Source: Deuterostichococcus epilithicus (Eukaryota > Chlorophyta > Trebouxiophyceae > Prasiolales > Stichococcaceae). From it: a stretch of 64,000 bases of DNA. Below, piece by piece: positions 35,001 through 44,000 of this stretch. Numbering within the stretch: the stretch's first letter is position 1; each line of letters begins with the position of its first letter. A model generated the notes under the pieces. That model did not search any database. It saw only the letters and a program-made list of their open reading frames with translations, and was not told the DNA's origin. The translations under genes were made by a program, and so were the position numbers. The stretch covers positions 3,942,530 through 4,006,529 of the forward strand of contig JAVTLE010000023.1 of assembly GCA_033439295.1 (NCBI GenBank). Direction: 5' to 3'.

Positions 35001-38000
35001 CCAGCGGTCGATTACAAGTCTGAACTAGACAGGTCGCAGTAGAGTTATGCTTTCAGGCGGCGCAGCAGCGGCGCGAACGGCGCCAGCTCCAGCGGCGTGT
35101 CGTACAGCCATGGGTCCAGGCTCGGTGGAATTCTGCACAGCCGATGTGACCATCTATTGTGCATGGCAGAGTCGCCGATGTAGGCACTACAGCAGCGGCG
35201 CAGAGATAATCAGCCTCACTTGGCGAAGTGTCTTCAGGGTCCAGGCTCAACAGGCTTTCGCTCTCGACATCAACTTCCTCTGCCCGTTGCAGCGGCGGCG
35301 CCACCGCAGCTATCCCCTCGGCAACAACTCCAACAACTAATCGACGACTTACACAACCAGGCTCAAAGGGTGAGTGCATCCTGTGGGCACACGAGTGGAG
35401 GGAGCATGCTGACCTGAAGGCGACCCGGTCGATGGATGTGAAGCCGGCACCGGTCCAGATGACAGGCGCACCCTGCAGTGCTTCCGCGACCTCCTGCATC
35501 CGCTGGTCCGGCACCCCGCTGAGCGCCTAGTGCCGTCGGCAACAATTTTGTGAGCTAGGCGTCATCGTCTGACGTAATGAGCTACGTTGTGCAACAGCGT
35601 CAGGGCTTGATGTCACGTGCGCGCAAAGCCACAGTGGTTTGGCTGCACACCCACTGAGACCTTCTGCATGTGGTTAAATCAAGCCGACCTGATGATGTGA
35701 CCATCAGCTCACTTGTGTCGGGCACGTACAACAGAACAACCACAAACCACAAACCACAAATCACAAACTGCAAACCACAAACCACAAACCACACATCAGG
35801 ATCCACACATGACCCATGAATGGGATGCTCAGGTCCGTGACGAGCTGTGCACCTGCAGCAGGCGTGGCACGGTGACCGCCAGCCCACGCCGGGTGTCTGC
35901 GTCCAGTTCGCCCCTCCCGCCGTCGCCGGCCTCGCCGGCGTGCTTCAGGCCCAGCGCCCGCAGCTGCGCCGCCTGCGTGGCGGCGTCGGGCGGTCCGCCC
36001 CAGCCCAAGCCCTCCGAGAGTGCTGCCGACCTGGGGCAGGGGCAGAATTGCGTCAGTCCAGGCTCTGCATTGCTGCTGGTGCGCCGGAGGACCACCCAGC
36101 GACACGGCGTGTGCACCTTTGCACATGTTCAGATGCCACAACAGATGCAACCCAACGCAACCCAGCTTCTGGTCTATTGTTCTGCAATGGTGCGTCCGGC
36201 CAGGGAGCCTCAGCAGAGTTGGTTTGTTCACTTTTTAGAACACATCAGAGGAACGAGTCTCACCGGCAGTCGCCATCCAGGATGCGCTTGGTCGCCGACG
36301 CCAGGGCCAGGTCCGCAGGCAGCCGCACGTCCTGGGGCGCTGCCACGGGCGCCAGCGCGCCTGCGGGCCACGGCACCAGCTCGTCCGGTGGCGCCGTCAG
36401 CACCTGTGCAGAAGATGGTTTGCCGCCATCGGTCCCATACCACACAACCTGCTAAACAAACTTCCCAAGACTTCTGTTGTAACACAGGATGGGTCAAAAG
36501 CGGCTTGCGGCGGAATCAGAGCCCGCCACAGCATCATGACAAGGGAGGAACCCAAAAGCCTCGATTAATAGCCATCAAAGCTACACCGGCGCCTCTCAGT
36601 TGTTTTGAACTAGAAAGAGTCTCGCAGCCTCCACGATCAGATCGCAGTGTGTGCAGAGCGTGCTGTGAAGGCAGCATGGCAAGTCGTGCAGGTGCTGGCC
36701 TCAATGCTTCACGTGTGAGCAATCGCCAGGAGAGTCACGACGCGGACTTCACGATGCAATGCCAAACGTTCTCGTAGTGGAGACGCAAGCCAGAGCACGA
36801 ACATGCAGTCCAGGTCAACTTCAACGCGTGGCCCAGGAACCGGCGCCAGTGCGAGGTGGCACTTGGAACATCTCTGCTGTGCACAGGTTGCTGAATCCGA
36901 CCGAGATGCTGAAAAACCCTCCCTCGCACCGGGCACCAGTTGATGACGGCCAGGCGGGCCCACAGGTCCCGCGACGCCGTTTGTGCCGGTGATGTGGGGG
37001 CGCTCCCGCTTCCACTTCCGCCTTCCGGCCGCAGCAGCGCCTGCCCCAGGGTGGCCCCCACGCGGCTGAAGAGCCGGTTCAGCGGGCTGCCACCGNCGCN
37101 GCCGCCGCCGCCGCTTGAGGACTGGGTTACAGGGTGGGCGGCGGCCATGGCGGGCGCCAGCGCCAGGCGCCCCGCCTCAATGTCCAGGTATGCCAGCAGA
37201 GCCTTGCCCCTGTTCGAACAAATTTGAGGTGACACGATGCTGTTTGTCGCATCGTGACACCAGGTCGACGTGTATAGCCTTCCCCAGCATGAGCCACCCG
37301 AGCTGGTGGCGCCCGTGTTTTTTGGGCACCGGGCACTGTCGCATTGCTGCACCATCATGTAGTGACAACCGCGCTTGGTGCCGATGTGGTTAACCCTGAC
37401 GCTCAGCAGGTCGGATGAGCTCTTGATCAGCGACGTGAGTCATACAGCAATGGCACAGTCGTGCGTCCGAATTGCAGCAGATCAAGGCAAGTGTCAGCCG
37501 ATCATCCCGAGCGTATGTGCAACCCATGGTGGGGAGTCAGACAGCTGCCTCCTGTAGCTTCACACGGCTGCGGCACCGAGGCTCTCAGCTCAGGTAGATT
37601 TTAGTTCAGGTAATGGACTTTCATTTCATGGCCAGGTGTAAAATAACAACACCTGGCCGTGGCCGTGTTGGGGTCGGAGGTCGACACCGCCTCGACTTGC
37701 CGCGCTGCCTCCAGCAGCGCCGCCGACGTGACGGCTGTCTGCAGGCCCAGCGCCGAGAGCGACGCCAGGACAGCGTCCTCGGCCCAGGCGCCGGCGGGGA
37801 ACGCCGTCCGTGCATCAAGCAGTCCCGCCAGCTCCGGCACCCTGTGGGTGCAGCTCAGCGAAAATGCAAGGATGGGACTCCGAATTGATGGCAGGGTGCT
37901 GCAACACTCCTGGGATGCCTGTTCGTGTCCTCAGTTCAAGAAGTGCAATGGACTCTTGTGGCATGGAAAGATCCTGCAGGTCCTAACCTACTGGCCTTTG

Positions 38001-41000
38001 CGCCTAGGGCAGCCAAGTTCAGTGGGTGTGGATGCCAGCGTGGCCCTCCCATGCCGCAACAGCCAGCCAGTCCGCACACACTGTCTCCAGAGTGTGGAAA
38101 CCCCCTCGTTTCGCCTCCGGGATGTGCGCAGGGATGTGCGCAGGATACACCCGGGTCTTTGCATTGCCGGCAGTGCCCAGCACATCCGCCAAGCATTGCG
38201 TTCCAAGTAGAGCCACAGCAGACCCATCATCTTCCGATGATGCACTCGCCGCCGGCTGTGCCACCTGATCCTGAGGGACTGCCGGACAACCGTCACCACC
38301 GCCAGGACGAGCATTGTACGAAATGATACCTACCTGGGGTCATAGAGCGCATTGGGCGGCCGCAGCTCGCCGGACGCCGTCGTCACAAACGCCAGTCCTC
38401 GCATTGCGTCAGTGACGTCGGCCAGCTGCGGCAGCTGCTGCACCGCCGCCAGCATGACGGCGTCGCGTAGCGCCGGCGGCAGCCGTGCCAGCCGCGGGAA
38501 CAGGTGCTGCCTGCAAGCATGCTTTACATGCTACGTCACAAATCTACGGATGGTTGGTCACCACGAAGCCCCTGGCATTCGATGCGAGCCTGTTCGAGAA
38601 GGCTGCAGCTGCTGTGACTACCCTGCCGGATACGAAAGCCACAGCAGACCAGACTGCAGCCTTACTTGAGCACATGGACCTCTGCGCCCAGGACTCTCTA
38701 CACCAGGTCAACGGTTGATAGGGCCAACTGCTTGGCAGACGCCTGCTGGCTCCTGAGCTCTTGCCGCTCAACACCATGTGGAATGCCCCACCTGCGGGCA
38801 AGCTGATGTGCATCACTGTGCCAATTGCCGGCGTTGAGCCCAGGCTGCTGGTGCTATCTGCTTGAGTCACTCTCAACCATTGCTGCGCAAATGCACCACT
38901 GTCAGCATGTGCCATTGCCCACGCCCTCAAGACGATGCTAGTACTGACAGCCATGATGGGCGTGCCACACCTAAGAAAAGCCATCAAGATGAGGAAATTC
39001 GCATCATATATCGCCACAAGCCTTGCAACGACCTGAGGGCGCTACGCCTCACATCCAGAAAGACACCCCAATTTTCACCTGCCCTGCCCAAGCTTATGGC
39101 AGTGCACCGGTAACACACCCTGACCTTGAAGATCACATGCAATACACCTGAACCCTACACCTCACCTGTAGACCTCTGCCAGGCTCAGGCGGTGCACTCC
39201 CAGCAGCTCCAGGGTGGCCCGTTCCGCCTCGCCGACCGCCCTGACACACTGCTGCGGCAGCGCCGTCGGCGAGATGCCCGCCGGCGCTGTGAACCGCTCC
39301 CCCAGAAGATCGATGAACACGAGCCCCGGGTGAGTGTCCAGGCCGCCGTTTATGCATCCGAGGGTTGCGGCAGGGCCGGGCACGTCTGCTGCCTCCGCCG
39401 CTGCCGGTGCCGCCTCCGGCACTTCTGCTATGCCGGCAGCGTGTGTGGCTGCATCGCCTTCAGGCGCTGCAGCGGCGGCGTCTGTGGCGGCAGGCTCGAA
39501 GATGGGCAGCCGCTGCAGCGTGCGGCGGCGCTGCAGGGCTGCAGCGTCGGCGCCCCTGCTGCTGGCCGAGCCCAGCCATCGATCCTGCAGCAGCACCCGC
39601 CTGCACAACAGGAAATGGAGGTCTGGAACCTATTAAGATTTTGGATTCAACAGCAGTCCCTTTTGGAACCTGGAACCTAGCCCGAATTCAGGTTGATTGT
39701 ACTGGCACGCATACCTGAGCGCCCTGCGCTGTTCGGCGGTGATGCCGTGCCGATCAAATGCCGCCGCAACCGGCTCGTCTCCAAGCGCCACAGGCAGCGC
39801 TGCCAGTGCGCCGGCGCCGCTGCCGACGTGCACGAACGATGGCAGCTTCGGGTGTTGCACCGGCGGCTGCATCCGCAGCAGCCTGCAAATGCAACCGGCC
39901 ACGTTTCAGGTATGCAGCGCATCCACAGCATCGTGCAGGCAGTGCAGAGTGGGATTCGGGGCTGCTGGCGTGCTCCGAGCACTCGCTGCCTAGAGCTACG
40001 CTGCGCCAGCCTCAAGCCTGCCTCAGACATGGCCACCGACCGCGGCCATGCACAGAGGCAGGCTTGCTTCTGGAGCAACTGCAGCTTAAACATGTCATGG
40101 TAGCCGTGGTCGGCTCACGGCTGGCGCACCATTGCCAGCGCTGATTGCACAATCGCCTGCCGCTTCGCCATCCGGCCGCTGCTGCTGGGGGGCGAGCGCT
40201 TGCTGCGACGCGATGTATATTTGCTGTGCGGCCGCGAGCAAGTGCCACCATTGCATCAGACCAGAGCCGCAGCAGGAGACAAGTCGCAAATGGTGCGGCC
40301 ACCTGCAGCGCTGGCTGATCTGGATGCACTGGCAGCACTTGCAGGCGGCAAGTATAGACATCAGAGGAGCTCGCATATCTTGATGGGTGACAGTGTCAGC
40401 TGACAGGAGGGGCAGTGGTCACCTGTGCAAACAAGGGCGGTGCTGTCGCTGATAAAACTAAAAGGGAAGCTGGAACAAGCTTACCTGCAGCCTAGGGCTT
40501 CTAACGCGTCCAGGAGGCAGGGCGGCCAGTCGGCGCCAGGCCGCAGCATGGCGCTCCGCACCGCCGGCAGCAGCGCAGATAGCCCGCCGCCCCGCAGCGG
40601 CAGCAGCGGCCAGCCGGCGAACGGCGTCAGGTCTGACGTCTCCTGCAGTGGCACCGGCAGACCTGTCGACATGTAATTTTTTGACACAAATGAACAGCTT
40701 CAGGATTTCTCACGTTGTGCGAACACCTGCAGCCTGCCCAGAGACACTGCACGAGGAACTTGGCTGACAGCATTGCTTGCGTGTTTGCGGCAGTGTGCCG
40801 GACACAACTGCAGGGCACAGCATATTGGCAGCACGATGCAAGAGCATATATATTTTCTCCAAAAACCGCACCTGCAGTTTGGCCCACAGCTGCAGCAGCC
40901 ACGCCTCGCTGGGGTGGCCCGCCAAGCCGGGCGTCCAGGACGCCGCCTCCGCATTGCGCCAGGCAGTGGGAAGCAGCGCCGGCAGCAGCGCCGGCAGCTC

Positions 41001-44000
41001 GCCGTAGCCCAGCGGCCGCAGGTTCAGCACGCCCAGCGAGGCGATAGCGCGCAGCCTGCATCAAGACAACTCCCAGTCTCTCCTGGGCTGAGGCTTTGAG
41101 GTGCAGGTAAACCTCGCGCTCCAAGCTGCAGCAGCAGGCAGGCCGGTCAGCATGCTCAATCAGTCCCGTACAAGCTTTTTGGCGCAATACTCAGGAAGCA
41201 TCCCTCTGATCAGCCCCGTGGCAGCAGCGCCGTTGCTGCCGTCATCTGTAACCCAGCAGCAAAGCAAGAACCCCTGCAACAGCGACGAGCCCAGACCCGT
41301 GTCCCCACCTGGCGGCGAGCTCTGGCCCTGCCGCCGCCTGGTCGACCACCAGCTGCGGCGCCGCCGCCAGCAGCACCTCGTCTTCCTTCGTCACCAGGAA
41401 CATGCGGCCGCCGGCAGCCGCGCCTCCGCCGCGGCCGCCGCCGCCTTCAACCCGCAGCGTGCCGAAGCCGCCGCCCCGCAGTGGCACCAGCGGCAGCCCT
41501 GCCAGCTGGCGCACCATGTCAGCGTCTGTGTCGTCCAGGTCGGCGACGCAGTACAGCAGCAGCGCGCAGGCGCCGGCGGCAGCGACGCCGCGGCCCCGCG
41601 CGGCCCCGCGCCCCGCCGCAGCGCTCCTCAGGTGGCCGCGCAGCCAGGCGGGCGTGAGCAGGCGCGGCGCCGCCGGCAGCGCCTGCAGCAGCAGCTGCGT
41701 CGTGGCGGGGGCCAGGCCTGACAGCGGGGTGCCGACCGCCGCCAAGGCCGCCATCAGCTCCTCGTTCCTGCAGTAAACAACAAAGATTCGTCAAGGGTGT
41801 GCGGGGCGGACGGCAGCAGCAATTTCAGGTTCCGTACGTGCAGCAAGGAACCTGTGGGCACACTGTTCTGCCGCAGCCCATCGAAGACTACGTCCGACCA
41901 TTGAATGGTCTGCTGCTGCGCTGCTGCAAGCTCAGGCAAGCCACGGAAGTTGCATTGAGTGATCTCAGGTGCAGGCAGGGTTGCCAGGCAGAGCCGCGTG
42001 CCCGCACCTGCTGGCCATGGCGTCCGCAAAGATGACCTGGCGGGGCGTCAGCCACCGCGGCCCACCGCTCCCCGCCGATGGCACCACAGCCTCGTCCAGG
42101 ACCGACGCAAATAAACCTGCAGACAGAGCCAAAAGGCATGCATTTGGGCACAGAACTGGGGGATGGCGGAGGCCGCAGCACCGTCCGCAGACCGGCTGCT
42201 CGGCGATACACGCTGGCGCGGCCAGGGAGGAGTCAGCAAGCGTGTGGCCGTGCCCAGATTGGAGAAACCGGTTGATGCGCCGCAGTTTCCGGCGAAACCC
42301 TTCCGCACCTTCCAGCAGCCGGTCCCAGGGCGCCTGCAGCGCCCTGGCCGGCCACAGGCGGCTGTACGCCGCTCCCCGGCCTAGTGCCAGCGCCGCCTCC
42401 GCCAGCACGTGCGCGTACAGCGGCGCAATCACCTGCAGGCCCAGCACCAGCGGTTGCAGCAATTTGAAGCCCTGCTTGCGCTCCTCACCATGCATACTTG
42501 GCCAAGGTATTGCTCAGTCAGCAAGGTTTGGCCGCAGGGCGGCATCACAAAGTGTGTTCGGGTGCCTGAAGTCTGCTCTCTGCGTGCCTTGAAGACCTTC
42601 GACATTACCAAATGTAGAAGCCTTGCAGGAACTTCCGGACCTCTTCCAGGAGGCGCAGGTTCCACTCGGAGCGGCGGGCACCGGCGCCCGCCATGTCGCC
42701 GCCGTGCCAGATGTCGCGCCGGTTGGACGACAGCTCGAACAGGCCGTTCACATGCACTGCCGGCAGCCCGGTCATGACCGGCAGTGGCAGGAAGCAGTAC
42801 GCCCGGCCCACATCCGCATCTGCGGCGGCAGCGAGGGAGCTACCACCGGGTAGGTCATCTGACGCTAAATTTGCATTTGCTTGTTCACATTCCTCTGACG
42901 CATTTGCTGAACTTTTTTGTTGGGATACGTCATTGACATCATAACGAAGTTGCTGTGAGTAGGCTGCATCCCAGAGGCACCTTTGAACTCTCGTTTAGGA
43001 CACGTGCCTAGGCAGCAGCGCTTGCCTGCTGGGTCCAGTGGAGCGGCGACGCCGCCCCACGGCGTGACCGGCGTCCCAAATAGCTTTCCGACCTCCTCAG
43101 CGAACTCCGCCATGGGGCCGTCGCCGCCGCCGCCGTTGCTCTGGCCGATCAAGAAAGTCGACGCCCGGCTGCGGGGCTCGCCGTCAGTGCCATGGTCCGT
43201 CGTCGCCAGCGTCATGCGGTGCACGGACAGCACGGCGGCGGCTCCGCCGCTTCCTGCTGCCGTTGTGGCGCCCGCAGCCTGGAACAGCGCGCGCTGCCGC
43301 CGCAGCTCGGGCGTGACGTCCTGCAGGCAGCATGCACGACTCGTCAGTTCCTGGAACTTGCATTGCGAGTTGCAGACTGTATAGATTTGGCTGTTTGGGG
43401 GAACCGCAAGTGCTGCCAGGTGAGACGGCCCTGAGGGCCTTGCAGGCTGGCTGTATAGATTCGGCTGGTTGGGGGAGATGCACATGCTGCCAAGTGAGAC
43501 GGCCCTGAGGGCCTTAAAGTGCCCTCATGGTGACACCTGCATCGGTGTATGTGCCTGGCTTCCCAGTGTAGAGCAAATGGTGCTCGACGATTCCGGCGGC
43601 CATGCGACACATGAACCGATGCACAGCGAGGCGAGTTCAAAAACCCACCGACTCTACACTCAAGACCAAATCCGGCAGCCCCCGACCTGGTCCGCCATAC
43701 CGGCCGGTGCTGAACTGCCGCTGGGCTGCCGCTGGCCGAGCCGCCTTGGCAGCAGTACGGCAAGCGACAAGTGCGCCCTGCCATCGACACAGGGCCGCGC
43801 CTGGATGCAGCACTGGTGCAGCAGCTGCGGCTCGGGCGCCCCCGGCGGCCACAGCAGCACCTCGCAGCGCTCCACGCTGCGCAGGAAGAGCAGCAGCCCC
43901 GCCGCCTCGGCCGCCAGGCCGGCCAACTGCGCCTGCATCTTGCCGACGGTGTACACCTGCGGCACATCCGTGTTATCGTTACATCTCTCGTAACATCACA

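Larger units (their letters stand above)
34178..43956 (-). other. sacsin repeat 1: middle and C-terminal part
   Basis: Exons: 43687-43956, 42981(or 43026)-43320, 42641-42819, 42309-42432, 42008-42116, 41309-41767, 40872-41055, 40485-40642, 39715-39882, 39166-39600, 38334-38510, 37653-37841, 36930-37209, 36264-36403, 35853-36030, 35414-35526, 34739-34937, 34178-34339. Family landmarks are GRAYCFLPLPV...VHVNGLFELSSNRRDIW (42641-42819), two LPLLPLR/LPLVPLR blocks, LLDARTAFP with LQTAVTSAALLEAARQVE, LDGDCR, and VPDERGRLAPAEQLVFNDAPWLE followed by VHPKISNE at the end. These are the conserved blocks between ATPase regions in plant sacsins. Phases close at every junction. The exon at 36930-37209 contains two Ns in a glycine tract. 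Confidence 0.85.
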
